Origin: an uncultured Clostridia bacterium
GTDB lineage: Bacteria > Bacillota > Clostridia > TANB77 > CAG-508
DNA: 64,000 nucleotides
Direction of reading: 5' to 3'
Assembly: GCA_949538735.1 (NCBI GenBank)
Contig: CATGLK010000007.1
Span: 1 to 64,000 of the forward strand
In this document: positions 37,584 to 47,758 of the stretch, piece after piece
How the letters are laid out: each line of letters begins with the position of its first letter
How positions within the stretch are numbered: position 1 is the stretch's first letter
Made by a program: the position numbers and the translations under genes
The notes under the pieces: model-generated
What the model saw: the letters and a program-made list of their open reading frames with translations, nothing else
Database searches by the model: none
What the model was told of the DNA's origin: nothing

Positions 37584-38307
37584 ATGATTTACAAAGAAAC
37601 GTTTAAACCAGGACTAAAAGATATAGGAAAAGATAACACTATAAAAAATAGAGCAATATTAGAAATATTAGAAAATGTAGCAGCATACCATTCTGATACA
37701 GTCAGCTATGGTGCAAATCAAACTGATACTAATAGAACAGCATGGATTTTACTTGACTGGAACTTACAAGTATTAAAAAGACCAAAATACGGACAAGTAT
37801 TAACAGTAGAAACTTGGGGAAGAGACGTGAAAAAATTTTTTACATTCCGTGATTTTGAAATATATGATGAAAACCAAGAATTGTGTGTAATTGCAACATC
37901 AAAATGGGCTTTAATTGATATAGATGAAAGAAAAATGGTCAGACTAACAGATGAAATTATGAATAGATACGAACCAGAAGAAAAAAGCGTATTTTCTGAG
38001 GAAAAACTGGGTAAACTAGAAGTACCAACAGAATTTTCATCATATATCAATTACGAAGTAATTAGAAAAGATATAGATGTGAATAAACATATGCATAATT
38101 TGTATTACTTAGATTTGGCATATGAGGCTATGCCTGAGGAAGTATATGAACAAAGACCATTTGATAATGTTAGAATTACTTATAAGAAAGAAATAAAATT
38201 GCGGAGATAAAGTTCAATGTAAATACACCTATGAAGACGGCAAACATATTATAGTAATAATGAGTGAAGATGAAAAAAATATACATTCAATAATAGAAAT
38301 AAGCTAA
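37584..38307 (+). CDS. acyl-ACP thioesterase, needs +1 shift at CGG
   Basis: ATG 37584 after AAAGGAGC. FatA/FatB-type double hotdog: TNRTAWILLDWNLQVLKRP, VETWGRDVKKFFTFRDF, and DVNKHMHNLYYLDLA with the second-hotdog Asn/His. The zero frame ends TTG CGG AGA TAA at 38210, cutting off the last strands. Skipping C38202 gives EIKLGDKVQCKYTYEDG and a stop at 38305-38307, about 240 residues, the normal length and a plausible final beta strand. Releases fatty acids from ACP in lipid synthesis. Confidence 0.82.
38202..38204 (+). other. CGG +1 shift site in the thioesterase gene
   Basis: Zero frame AAA TTG CGG AGA TAA. Skipping C38202 gives TTG GGA GAT AAA GTT and bypasses a stop that is only two codons away. 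Confidence 0.72.
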
Positions 38308-38308
38308 A

Positions 38309-38343
38309 AATTGCCAAAAAGGTCCGTCCCCAATGGCAATATT
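38309..38343. repeat. GGGAC palindromic repeat, TTGCCA-arm variant
   Basis: AATTGCCAAAAAGG-TCCGTCCCC-AATGGCAAT hairpin directly after the thioesterase stop. Confidence 0.75.
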
Positions 38344-38364
38344 TTAAAAATTTTGAAAAAATTG

Positions 38365-38394
38365 TTGAATTTTGTTGTTAGAATGTGCTATAAT
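38365..38394 (+). promoter_or_regulatory. SigA promoter of pyk
   Basis: TTGAAT, 18 bases, TATAAT. Confidence 0.65.
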
Positions 38395-38427
38395 AAAGGC
38401 TGGTTTTAAAAAGGGAGGATATGTATA

Positions 38428-39873
38428 ATGAAAACTAAATTAAGAAAAACAAAAATAGTAGGAACAATAGGGCCTGCAAGTCAAAGTGAAGAAATGTTGA
38501 CAAAGCTAGTAAATGCTGGGTTAAACGTAACAAGAATTAACTTTTCTCATGGTGGATATGAAGAAAATGGAGAAAAAATTGAAACAATAAAAGCTGTAAG
38601 AGAAAAACTAAACAAACCAGTAGCATTACTATTAGATACAAAAGGACCTGAAATTAGAACAGGTGTATTAGAAACAGGAAATGAAAAAGTAACAATAAAC
38701 GAAGGTCAAGAATTTACATTTGTAAATGATGATATAATTGGAAACAACGAAAGAACAAGTATAAGCTACAAAGAATTATACAAAGATGTTCAAGTTGGTT
38801 CAACATTATTAGTAGATGACGGAGCAATTGAATTCGAAATAACAAAAATAGATGGAAAAGATATTGTATGTAAAGCATTAAATACAGGAAGATTAGGAAG
38901 CAGAAAAACAATGAACGTTCCTGGTGTTAAATTAGAATTACCAGCATTAACACAAAAAGACATTGACGATATAACAGAAGGAATTAAAAGAGGTTTTGAT
39001 TATATCGCAGCTTCATTTGTAAGAAAAGAAGCAGATGTTAAAGCTTTAAGAGATTTATTAGATTCAAACGGTGGAGAAAGAGTAAAAATAATTTCTAAAA
39101 TAGAAAACCAAGAAGGAATAGACAATTTTGAAGACATATTAGCAGCATCTGACGGAATAATGGTAGCACGTGGAGATATGGGTGTTGAAATACCAATGGA
39201 ACAAGTTCCAATTGTACAAAAACACTTTATCAAAAGATGTAACGAAGTTGGAAAACCAGTAATAACAGCAACACAAATGTTAGAATCAATGACACAAAAC
39301 CCAAGACCAACAAGAGCAGAAGTAAGTGACGTTGCAAACGCAGTATATGACATTACAGGAGCTATAATGCTATCAGGAGAATGTGCAATGGGAAAATACC
39401 CAGTAGAATGTGTTGAAGCAATGAACAAAATATCAACAGCAATAGAAGGAAGTATAAATTACTGGAAGAGATTTGACAAAAAATCAACAGGAAAATATGT
39501 AGAAAAAGATTTAGAAAGTGCAATTGCATATTCAACATGTGTAACAGCAAAACATATTGACGCAGATGCAATAGTAGCATATACACACAAAGGTGATTCT
39601 ATAAGAAAATTAGCAGGATTAGGAGCAGGATGCCCAATATTCGCTATAACAGATGATGAAAAAACATATCATCAATTATCAGTATCATTTAATGTAACTC
39701 CAGTTCTATGCAAAGGAGAAGCTACAATTGAAGGTACAATTACAAAAGGAATTGAAACATTAAAAGCAGAAGGAATTTTAGAATCAGGAGATACAGTTGT
39801 TTTAGCAGGTGGAGCAAAAATATTACCAACAGACGGAGAAAACAAAGTTATCGGTGGATATGTAAAAATATAA
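38428..39873 (+). CDS. pyk: pyruvate kinase
   Basis: 481 residues, ATG after AAAGGGAGG. Start TKIVGTIGPAS, substrate and metal motifs INFSHGGYEENG, DTKGPEIRTG, ARGDMGVEIP, and ITATQMLESM. Full A, B and C domains; the extra PEP-utiliser domain of Bacillus pyruvate kinase is absent. Makes ATP and pyruvate from PEP. Confidence 0.95.
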   Translation: MKTKLRKTKIVGTIGPASQSEEMLTKLVNAGLNVTRINFSHGGYEENGEKIETIKAVREKLNKPVALLLDTKGPEIRTGVLETGNEKVTINEGQEFTFVNDDIIGNNERTSISYKELYKDVQVGSTLLVDDGAIEFEITKIDGKDIVCKALNTGRLGSRKTMNVPGVKLELPALTQKDIDDITEGIKRGFDYIAASFVRKEADVKALRDLLDSNGGERVKIISKIENQEGIDNFEDILAASDGIMVARGDMGVEIPMEQVPIVQKHFIKRCNEVGKPVITATQMLESMTQNPRPTRAEVSDVANAVYDITGAIMLSGECAMGKYPVECVEAMNKISTAIEGSINYWKRFDKKSTGKYVEKDLESAIAYSTCVTAKHIDADAIVAYTHKGDSIRKLAGLGAGCPIFAITDDEKTYHQLSVSFNVTPVLCKGEATIEGTITKGIETLKAEGILESGDTVVLAGGAKILPTDGENKVIGGYVKI

Positions 39874-39881
39874 CAAATAAT

Positions 39882-39930
39882 AAAAGAAAAGCAAGATTTT
39901 GGAAAAAGCAAAATTTTGCTTTTCTTTTTT
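39882..39930 (+). terminator. terminator of pyk
   Basis: AAAAGAAAAGCAAGATTTTG pairs with CAAAATTTTGCTTTTCTTTT and ends in T6. Confidence 0.85.
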
Positions 39931-40041
39931 GATATATGATATACAAGTTAAAAACTAGTAAGCATAGGGAAATAAACAAAAGGCAGAATAAAAAGACTAT
40001 ATAAGAGTTTCCATAAAGTAGTAAAAAATCCTAAAAAACCC

Positions 40042-40070
40042 TTTACAAAGTTTAAATAATGTAATATAAT
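40042..40070 (+). promoter_or_regulatory. SigA promoter of the LPxTG-sortase-VWA operon
   Basis: TTTACA, 17 bases, TATAAT. The transcript would start near 40077 and carry a leader of about 120 bases. The remaining DNA from 39931 to 40041 shows nothing else. Confidence 0.65.
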
Positions 40071-40095
40071 GTTGTGTGTAAAAATATAACTTTTA

Positions 40096-40152
40096 GTATA
40101 CTACTTCAAAAGCTTGTATCCGTAGGGAAGATACGAGAAATAAGTAGTATAT
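40096..40152 (+). promoter_or_regulatory. structured leader of unknown class
   Basis: An outer stem of at least 10 pairs (TATACTACTT with AAGTAGTATA) encloses an inner 8-pair stem (CTTGTATC with GATACGAG) whose 9-base loop reads CGTAGGGAA. Short single-stranded joins lie between. The fold sits between promoter and ribosome site. It does not match a riboswitch class I can recall with confidence. Confidence 0.55.
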
Positions 40153-40196
40153 AAAACATTAAATAACTAATTATTAAATTTATAGGGGGGTTCATA

Positions 40197-41195
40197 ATGA
40201 GAGGATTAAAAGTCAAAATTATGACTATGGTATTAGTAGTTATATTAATAACATTAACAATACCAGTAAATGTTTTTGCAGCAGAAGCAGAAGTGCAAGT
40301 TGTAAAAACAGATAAAGATTACATAATCTACGTAAAAGGATTAGCAGATTCGAAATTTCAATATGCTATAACAACAGAAAAAGGAGCAGAAGAGGTTGAC
40401 TTGAATTATATCAATTCAGTAGAAGATGAAGATAATAATCAAGTAATGCTAATCGAAAGTGATAAAATAGCACAAGGAACTAACTATATTCATACAAAAG
40501 TAAAAGAAGGAGATGAAGAAGTTAAAACAGTAAATGAAATAAACTTCGAAACTCAAAGCTTCAATACAGAAAAAATGGAAATAGTTGAAAACACAACAAA
40601 AAGAATAAAAACAGAATTAAAAACAAACCTAGAAAAAATAAATGAAGTAAGAGACGGAATGCAATACACAGAAACAATTGGTGGATTACAAATAGTAGAT
40701 GACGAAAACGCAACATACTATTATGAAAGAACAAAACTACCAGCAGACCAATATTCAAAACTACAAGAATTAGCAAATGAATTAAATATTGGATATGAAG
40801 AAAAAGATATGTATTCAAAAATAGAATATGCAAACGAATTTTACAACTTATATAATTCACTAATCGAAAAAGCAAAATGGGAACCAGTAGAAAAAGACTT
40901 AATAATAAAACAACCAATAGAAGCACAAAAAGGTGAACAATATGTTGTATTATTAAAAAAAGTAGCACAAGACGGAACAGAAACATATGATGCAAAATTT
41001 ATGACATCATATAGAGAAGATGAAGAAGAAAAAATACCAGGAAAAACAGAAACAAAAATAGTACAAGAAACAGCAAAACTACCAATAACAGGAGACAGCA
41101 TTATACTATTTGCAATATTAGCAGTTATCGTATTAGCATTAATCCTTATATTTGTAAGAATGAAAAAATTGCAAAACAAAGAAGAAAAACACTAA
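40197..41195 (+). CDS. LPxTG-anchored secreted protein
   Basis: 332 residues, ATG after AGGGGGG. Signal peptide 1-26 (cut near VFA-AEA), an acidic mixed domain, then a sorting signal LPITGD (about 295), a hydrophobic helix and a K-rich tail (MKKLQNKEEKH). It is linked to the cell wall by a sortase, very probably the one encoded one base downstream. The body of the protein is not recognised. Confidence 0.82.
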   Translation: MRGLKVKIMTMVLVVILITLTIPVNVFAAEAEVQVVKTDKDYIIYVKGLADSKFQYAITTEKGAEEVDLNYINSVEDEDNNQVMLIESDKIAQGTNYIHTKVKEGDEEVKTVNEINFETQSFNTEKMEIVENTTKRIKTELKTNLEKINEVRDGMQYTETIGGLQIVDDENATYYYERTKLPADQYSKLQELANELNIGYEEKDMYSKIEYANEFYNLYNSLIEKAKWEPVEKDLIIKQPIEAQKGEQYVVLLKKVAQDGTETYDAKFMTSYREDEEEKIPGKTETKIVQETAKLPITGDSIILFAILAVIVLALILIFVRMKKLQNKEEKH

Positions 41196-41196
41196 A

Positions 41197-41787
41197 ATGA
41201 AGTTAAAGATATATAAAACAATATTTGCAATATTGTTTATAGCAGTAATTGTAGTAATAGGATTAATAGCTGTAAAATACGGAAAAAACTATTTAAATGA
41301 CCAAGAAACTCAAAAAGTAGTAGAAACATTTTCAAGAAGTTTAGAAAGCGAGATAAAAGAAAATGTAACTATGAATGGTTACAAAGTAATTGGAATAGTA
41401 AAAATTCCAAAAATTGAGTTAGAATACCCAATACTAGATATAGACACATACAACCCAGAAGAGACAAAAGAACCAATGAAAATATCGATAGTAAAATATT
41501 GGGGAGGTCAAGTAAACGACTATGGAAATTTGTCAATAGCAGGACATAACAATTATGATGGAACAATGTTTGGAAAAACAAAACACCTAGAAATAGGCGA
41601 TACAGTAGAACTTACAGATTTAAATGGAAATACAGTAACATATCAAATATATGATAAATTTATAACAGACCCAAATGATGTAACAATTCTTGCAACAAAT
41701 GACAATACCATAAGAGAAACAACACTAATAACGTGTACAAACGGAAATAGAGAAAGACTTATATTAAAGGCAAAAGAAACTAAATAA
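41197..41787 (+). CDS. sortase
   Basis: 196 residues. N-terminal signal anchor (about 5-27), then the sortase barrel: VKIPKIELEYPIL, catalytic His in SIAGHNNYDGTMF (about 117), catalytic Cys in TLITCTNGNRERL (about 180) with the Arg seven residues later. It cuts LPxTG-like signals and joins proteins to peptidoglycan or each other. Class not assigned; small size and dedicated position suggest a locus-specific enzyme. One base separates it from the LPxTG gene, so translation is probably coupled. Confidence 0.88.
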   Translation: MKLKIYKTIFAILFIAVIVVIGLIAVKYGKNYLNDQETQKVVETFSRSLESEIKENVTMNGYKVIGIVKIPKIELEYPILDIDTYNPEETKEPMKISIVKYWGGQVNDYGNLSIAGHNNYDGTMFGKTKHLEIGDTVELTDLNGNTVTYQIYDKFITDPNDVTILATNDNTIRETTLITCTNGNRERLILKAKETK

Positions 41788-41806
41788 TAAAAGGAGGAAA
41801 TCTAAA

Positions 41807-44800
41807 ATGGCAGGAAAAGTAAAAATGCCAAATAAGAAAACTACTATAACAGTAGCCATAATAATTGCAATATTAGCAGTAGTAATAGCAATAGGTACAG
41901 TAGTATTCTTGAAAGACAGAGGTAGCACAGAAGCTGCTGAAATAGAAAGCAATCAATTTGCAGAACAAGAAAATGGAACAACAGGAAATGTACCAGCAGA
42001 ACAAAACAATGGAGAAGTAGCTGGAAATCAAGGAACTCTACCAAACGCAGGAGAACAAGCAAACGCAGAAAATGAACAAAATCCAGCAGGTGGAGTAGCA
42101 AATGCAAACAATGGAGGAGTACAAAACAACCAAATAGCAGGAAATGCAGGACAAAATGCAGCAGCAGACAATATACAAGAAACAACAATACAAAGAACTG
42201 AAACAGTGGAAATACCTGAAAGACAAACATTAGAAGGACACTATGTTGGTTGGACACCAATGTCAGTAAATGCTGATTTAAACTATGCAAAACTTATAAA
42301 TGCAAAAAAAGATAATTTAGAAATAAACAAAATATGTGATACAAAAACAGGAGAAAACACAACAACAAGAGGAGAAGTAATTACATATAAAATTTCAGTA
42401 AAAAATAATTCAGAAAAAGATTTAGAAGGAATTGAAGTAAAAGACTTAATTCCAGAAATGACAACATATGTAGAAAATTCATCAAATTTTGAAGCAACAG
42501 AACTTACAGGAAAAGACGGAAAAACTGTAGTAGCTTTAAAATGGAACATAGACTTAAAAGCAGGAGAGGCAATAGAAATAAGCTTCCAAGTAAAAGTTTC
42601 AGAAACAGCAACAGGAACAATTAAAAACGTAGCTGTTGTTAATGGAGAAGAAACAAACGAAACACACACAGCAATAGTAACATCAACAAAAACAGCTGAA
42701 GTTATAGGAAAAACAGCAAAAGAACCAGCAAAAGTTGGAGACAAAATCAAATATACAATCACTGTAAAAAATACAGGAGATATAGCTGGTAAAGCAAATG
42801 TTAAAGACGAAGCTTTAGCAAAATTAATCGAAGATGGAATTTTAGAAGTAGAAGAATCTTCTAAAGAAACAGCTGAAAAATTAATGGCTGGAACAGATGT
42901 AGAAGTTGCAGCTAATTCAGAAAGCAAAGTTGAATTTACAGTTGTTGTTAAAAAAGTTAGCGGAGCTATTAAAAACGTAGCAACTGTTGGTGAAGAAAAA
43001 CCAGAAGAAACAGTTGATACAACAGACTACACAATTAAAAAGGAAGTAACAAGTACAGCTAAAAACGAAAATGGAAAATATGCATTAGGAGAAACAATAA
43101 CATATAAAGTTACAGTAACAAATACAGGAAATACAGTATTAAAAACTGTTACAGTAAATGATAGCAATTCAGAAGAAAAAGCTAAAACAGCAACAAATAT
43201 TGCAGTAGGTGGAAAGGCTGAATTAACATTTACACATATTGTAACAGAAAAAGATATTGAAAATAGAAAAGTAGTAAACGTTGCAACATCAGACGGAAAA
43301 GAAACAGAAAAAGTAACAGTTGAAACAGAAGAACCATTTACAAAATATGACTTACATAAAGAGGTAACAGGAACAGATAAAGACAAAGACGGAAAATACG
43401 ACTTAGGAGAAACAATAACATACAAAGTAACTGTAACAAATAAAGGAAACCAAACAGTTGAAAACGTAGTTGTAACAGATAACAACTCAGAAGAAGGAAC
43501 AGCGACAGTAAATGGAGAAATCAAACCAGGAGAAAGCAAAGATGTAACATTTACACACATTGTAACAGAAACAGATATCAAAGCAGGAGAAGTAGTAAAC
43601 GTAGCAACAATAGGAAATGACCCTTCAAATGAAGTAACAACAGAGACTGAAGATCCAAATCCAAACTTTGTAGTAACAAAAACAGCAACAAAAGTAAATG
43701 GAACTAACGTAAATGGCGAAATAGCTGTAAAAGTTGGAGATAAAGTTACTTATGTAATAACAGTAGAAAACACAGGAAATGTAACTTTAGAAAACGTAGT
43801 TGTAACAGACGAATTACTACCAGAATTTAGCCATACAATACCAACACTAAACAGAGGTACAGACAACAAAGTATCATTAACAGTTGAATACACAGTGCAA
43901 GAAAAAGACATAAAAGACGGAAAACTAGTAAATATTGCAAAAGCAACAATACCTGAAAAAGAAGAAACAGGAGAAGAAGAATTACCAGTTTCTAACATAG
44001 CAATAGAAAAACATGTTGCTGAATACAAAAATGGTGCGTACACAATTTTATCAGCAGAAGCATTAGAAAGCACAACATATAAAGTTGGAGACACTGTATG
44101 GTATGCAATTACAGTAACAAATAATGGAGAAGTAGCTGACACAGTAACAGTGACAGATACTCTAGCAACTGGATTAGCATATGCAAATGAAGCAAGTGAA
44201 ACAATTAATTACAATAGAGATACAAAAACAATTACATGGAATACACAATTAAATGCTAATGAAACAAAAACATTATATATTAAAGCAACAATAACAAATT
44301 CAGCAATAACTGGAACACCAGTAGATAGTATAACAACAGGAACAAGCTGGTGGAAAACAAATAATGGAGATATTACAACAGGAAAACAAGAAGCGGCAGC
44401 AAAATTATTTATAAAACTAGACGGAAAAATTCTAGAAAATGATCAAGATAATCATTATACTGACACAAAAGACTATACAGGATGTGTAGCAAAAGTAAAT
44501 CTTACAGCAAAGAACTTATCAGGAGATAATGTACAAACAACAGATGCAAATGCAATAAAAGTCGGAACAACAGTGACTCCAACAACAGTTGAAGAATATT
44601 CAACATTAAATTACCAAATATTCCAATACATTATAGACGGAACAGACTTAAATACAATAGCTGAAAACATTAAAAATGACTCAAAAGCAAAAGCTAAAGG
44701 AATAACATTTAATCCTGAAACTCAAATGATAGTATGTTATGTATTAAAAACAGAAAGTGATGGATATCATATTGATGCAGTAATTAGACCTAAGGCTGAA

Positions 44801-46951
44801 ACAAAAATAGACTTATATAATGTGGACAATATAGCAACTGTAAATGGTAAAGATAGTGAAAAAGTTACAATAGTAGTAACAAATTCAACAGAAATTGCAA
44901 AAGTAACAGTTAAAAAAGAATGGGCAAATACTACAAGCACACCTGAAAGTGTAGATGTTCAACTATATGCAGGTGCAAATGCAACAACAGAAATAGCAAC
45001 ATTAAATGCAGAAAACAATTGGACTTATACATGGGACGAATTAAGTAAATATGATGCAAGCAACAAAGAAATTAATTACTCAGTAAAAGAAATAAGTGTA
45101 GACCTAGAAAACCAAAATGTAACAACATTTGAAAATAATGACACAAATGGAGATTACAAAGTAACATATGCAACAACAGGAAACACAACAACAATAACAA
45201 ATACATTTGTAAAACCAGAAATAAATGTAACAAAGAAACAATACGACAAAAACGGTACTGAAATGACAAATGGAACAAAAGTAGAATATGGAGATACAAT
45301 TACTTATAAAATAGTAGCAACAAACTCTGGAAATGCAGAAGGAACAGTTACATTAAAAGACACCGTACCTACAAACTCAGAATTAGTTGGAAATATAACA
45401 TTAACACAAGGAAGAAATAAAACTAATTTAACAGTTGATGAGTTAGTAGCTGGAAAAGTGGTAACATTAGGAGAAAACGAAACAGCAACAATAACATTCA
45501 CAGTAAAAGCAACAGCTTATGCTGGAGAAAAAGTAACAAATACAGCTTATTATAATAAAGATGATGAGGATAAACCAACAGAAACAACACAAAGTGATAT
45601 TGAAGCTAAAACACAGGTAATACCAACAAGTACAACAGCTACAACAGTAAAAGAACCACAAAAAGTAATATTAGTATTAGACTTTTCAGCAAGCATGAAA
45701 GATAGCATAAATAGAACTACAAAAATAGAAGCATTAAAAACATCAGTTAATAGTTTTTTGAATAGTTTCTTAACAGGTGATAACCAAGTTATGATTATTA
45801 CTTATAATGAAAAAGTATCAGTGACACAAACATGGACTAAAGACAAAACAACAGCCTACAATTCTATAAGGAATAAAAGCACAGCAGCAGGAACAAATAT
45901 AGATGGAGCATTAACAAAAGCAAATGAATATGTTAAAGATACTAATACAAGTGTAATCTTAATGACAGATGGTTGGCCAGGATACTATGTAAATAATAAA
46001 ACAGGTAGAACAGTGCAATCAGGAGATGGTTGGACATATAATCAAAAATCAGCAGAAGAAGCAATAGAATCAGCTGGTTGGATAAAAGATAAGAATGTTA
46101 AACTATATACAATAGGATTTGGATTATCAGGAAATAATGTTAAAAACTTTATGGAAGCTATGGCAACAGATACAATTGTTGATGAAAATAATAACATAGT
46201 AAAGAAATATTATTACGAAACAGCTAATAGTGAAGAATTAAATAAAGCTTTTGAGGATATATATAATTCAGTAGTAACAGAAGCTGACGGAGAGCCAATA
46301 GATATAACAACAGCAGAAGGAAAAATGCTTATAGCAGACGGATTTGAAGCTGGTCAAAACGTAGAAATCTATACAGGAGTATACACAAAAGGAACATCAA
46401 CACCAAAAGCAACATACTCTTGGAGCGAATTCATATCATCAGACTATGTACAAGAAAATGAAGATGGAACAATAACATTTGACTTAACACAATATATGAA
46501 AGACAACAACATAGCAGCAAGTGAAAAAATAACAATAAGATTTGTAGACCCACAAAAAGCAAACACAAAAATGAAATCAGCTAGACTAATGTCACTAGTA
46601 ATAGATGCAACAGAAGATGCTGAATCAGAAGAAGACATAGCAGAATATGAACAAAAAATAGAAAAAGCTGAACAAGCAAAAACAACACCAGTAAAAGAAG
46701 ACAGCAAACCAGCAACAACAGAAACACCAAATAAAGAAACAACAACAAACAACAACACAGTAGTAGAAACAGAAAACACAAAACCAAGCACAGACAACAA
46801 AGAAAATAACAACAAGGAAGAAAACAAAGACAACACTACTACATCAACAGAAAAACCAGCAGAAACTACAAATAATACTACAACAGAAGAAACTATCAAT
46901 AACAACAAAGATAACAACACAGACAACACAACTTCTAATGTAAACGAATAA
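41807..46951 (+). CDS. giant VWA-domain surface protein with DUF11-like repeats
   Basis: 1714 residues, ATG after AAAAGGAGG. A basic start and membrane helix (about 12-35) are followed by an N/A/G/Q-rich stretch, then a series of about 110-residue DUF11-like beta domains (YKVTVTNTGNTVLKTVTVND and GETITYKVTVTN recur), a Cna-B-like domain (VTVKKEWANTTSTPESVDVQ) and a VWA domain near 1285-1500 with a MIDAS motif DFSASM and TDGWPG. The last 100 residues are T/N/E/K-rich. It has no LPxTG or C-terminal helix, so it is probably held by the N-terminal anchor. Likely adhesin or pilus-tip-like protein. Confidence 0.85.
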   Translation: MAGKVKMPNKKTTITVAIIIAILAVVIAIGTVVFLKDRGSTEAAEIESNQFAEQENGTTGNVPAEQNNGEVAGNQGTLPNAGEQANAENEQNPAGGVANANNGGVQNNQIAGNAGQNAAADNIQETTIQRTETVEIPERQTLEGHYVGWTPMSVNADLNYAKLINAKKDNLEINKICDTKTGENTTTRGEVITYKISVKNNSEKDLEGIEVKDLIPEMTTYVENSSNFEATELTGKDGKTVVALKWNIDLKAGEAIEISFQVKVSETATGTIKNVAVVNGEETNETHTAIVTSTKTAEVIGKTAKEPAKVGDKIKYTITVKNTGDIAGKANVKDEALAKLIEDGILEVEESSKETAEKLMAGTDVEVAANSESKVEFTVVVKKVSGAIKNVATVGEEKPEETVDTTDYTIKKEVTSTAKNENGKYALGETITYKVTVTNTGNTVLKTVTVNDSNSEEKAKTATNIAVGGKAELTFTHIVTEKDIENRKVVNVATSDGKETEKVTVETEEPFTKYDLHKEVTGTDKDKDGKYDLGETITYKVTVTNKGNQTVENVVVTDNNSEEGTATVNGEIKPGESKDVTFTHIVTETDIKAGEVVNVATIGNDPSNEVTTETEDPNPNFVVTKTATKVNGTNVNGEIAVKVGDKVTYVITVENTGNVTLENVVVTDELLPEFSHTIPTLNRGTDNKVSLTVEYTVQEKDIKDGKLVNIAKATIPEKEETGEEELPVSNIAIEKHVAEYKNGAYTILSAEALESTTYKVGDTVWYAITVTNNGEVADTVTVTDTLATGLAYANEASETINYNRDTKTITWNTQLNANETKTLYIKATITNSAITGTPVDSITTGTSWWKTNNGDITTGKQEAAAKLFIKLDGKILENDQDNHYTDTKDYTGCVAKVNLTAKNLSGDNVQTTDANAIKVGTTVTPTTVEEYSTLNYQIFQYIIDGTDLNTIAENIKNDSKAKAKGITFNPETQMIVCYVLKTESDGYHIDAVIRPKAETKIDLYNVDNIATVNGKDSEKVTIVVTNSTEIAKVTVKKEWANTTSTPESVDVQLYAGANATTEIATLNAENNWTYTWDELSKYDASNKEINYSVKEISVDLENQNVTTFENNDTNGDYKVTYATTGNTTTITNTFVKPEINVTKKQYDKNGTEMTNGTKVEYGDTITYKIVATNSGNAEGTVTLKDTVPTNSELVGNITLTQGRNKTNLTVDELVAGKVVTLGENETATITFTVKATAYAGEKVTNTAYYNKDDEDKPTETTQSDIEAKTQVIPTSTTATTVKEPQKVILVLDFSASMKDSINRTTKIEALKTSVNSFLNSFLTGDNQVMIITYNEKVSVTQTWTKDKTTAYNSIRNKSTAAGTNIDGALTKANEYVKDTNTSVILMTDGWPGYYVNNKTGRTVQSGDGWTYNQKSAEEAIESAGWIKDKNVKLYTIGFGLSGNNVKNFMEAMATDTIVDENNNIVKKYYYETANSEELNKAFEDIYNSVVTEADGEPIDITTAEGKMLIADGFEAGQNVEIYTGVYTKGTSTPKATYSWSEFISSDYVQENEDGTITFDLTQYMKDNNIAASEKITIRFVDPQKANTKMKSARLMSLVIDATEDAESEEDIAEYEQKIEKAEQAKTTPVKEDSKPATTETPNKETTTNNNTVVETENTKPSTDNKENNNKEENKDNTTTSTEKPAETTNNTTTEETINNNKDNNTDNTTSNVNE

Positions 46952-46978
46952 TGATTACAAACATTATGTAGTAGAAAG

Positions 46979-47012
46979 ATAGAAAGAGTACTAAGTCTAC
47001 TCTTTCTATTTT
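46979..47012 (+). terminator. terminator of the surface operon
   Basis: AGAAAGAGTA pairs with TACTCTTTCT around CTAAGTC, followed by ATTTTA. Confidence 0.7.
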
Positions 47013-47037
47013 AAATTATAAAGCAGGAGGAAATAAA

Positions 47038-47694
47038 ATGGGAAAACATGCAGTGGAAAGGCATGAAGGAAGAAAAAGAACTACAAAAAGAAAACAACAA
47101 CGTGGAACTAAATTAAAAAGTGTAACAATAAGTTTTATACTATTACTTTGTATTATAGTAGGAGTATCAATTAGTCTTTTGGCTTCAAGTGATAAAAGAA
47201 AAGTTGAAGAAACAGCAAATAACTTTTTTACAACAATCAAAGAAAACAATGAAGAAGAAGCAAATAAATATATAGACTATGGAGAATTACTTCGTAGTAT
47301 AGATGATGTCTTTACTAGCAGAGATAATGAAGAAGTAAAAAATGTGGAAAAAGAATTATTCAAAAACATTGAATGGAAAATTGAAAACATAGAAGTAGAA
47401 AAGGACACGGCAACATCAGTTGTAGAAGTAAAAAATAAAGACTTTAAATATGTAATAACAAGGTGGATGAAAGAAATTGTAGTTTCAAAATCTGTACAAA
47501 AAGAAGTTACAAACGAATTATTACTACAAAAATTAGAAAAGTCGCTTAAAGAAGAAGCAGCAATGAAAACAGAAATAAAGAAAATAACACTAAATAAAAA
47601 TGGAGAACAATGGAAAATACAAGTTGATGAAGAATTAAGAGATTTAATCTATCCAGGAATAGATAGTGTAATTACAGGTTTAAGCACTAAATAA
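47038..47694 (+). CDS. membrane-anchored hypothetical protein
   Basis: 218 residues, ATG after GCAGGAGG. A strongly basic start (H/R/K-rich, 1-28), one membrane helix (about 30-50) and an outer domain of about 160 residues with alternating helices and strands (NNFFTTIKENNEEEANKYI) that resembles DUF4878/NTF2-like lipoprotein domains by eye. Function unknown. Follows the surface operon but has a terminator on each side. Confidence 0.68.
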   Translation: MGKHAVERHEGRKRTTKRKQQRGTKLKSVTISFILLLCIIVGVSISLLASSDKRKVEETANNFFTTIKENNEEEANKYIDYGELLRSIDDVFTSRDNEEVKNVEKELFKNIEWKIENIEVEKDTATSVVEVKNKDFKYVITRWMKEIVVSKSVQKEVTNELLLQKLEKSLKEEAAMKTEIKKITLNKNGEQWKIQVDEELRDLIYPGIDSVITGLSTK

Positions 47695-47707
47695 TATAAC
47701 AAACAAA

Positions 47708-47737
47708 AAAGAAAGATTTTTGAAAATCTTTCTTTTT
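47708..47737 (+). terminator. terminator
   Basis: GAAAGATTTT pairs with AAAATCTTTC followed by TTTTT. Confidence 0.8.
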
Positions 47738-47758
47738 ATCATATATATAAATTAAATT

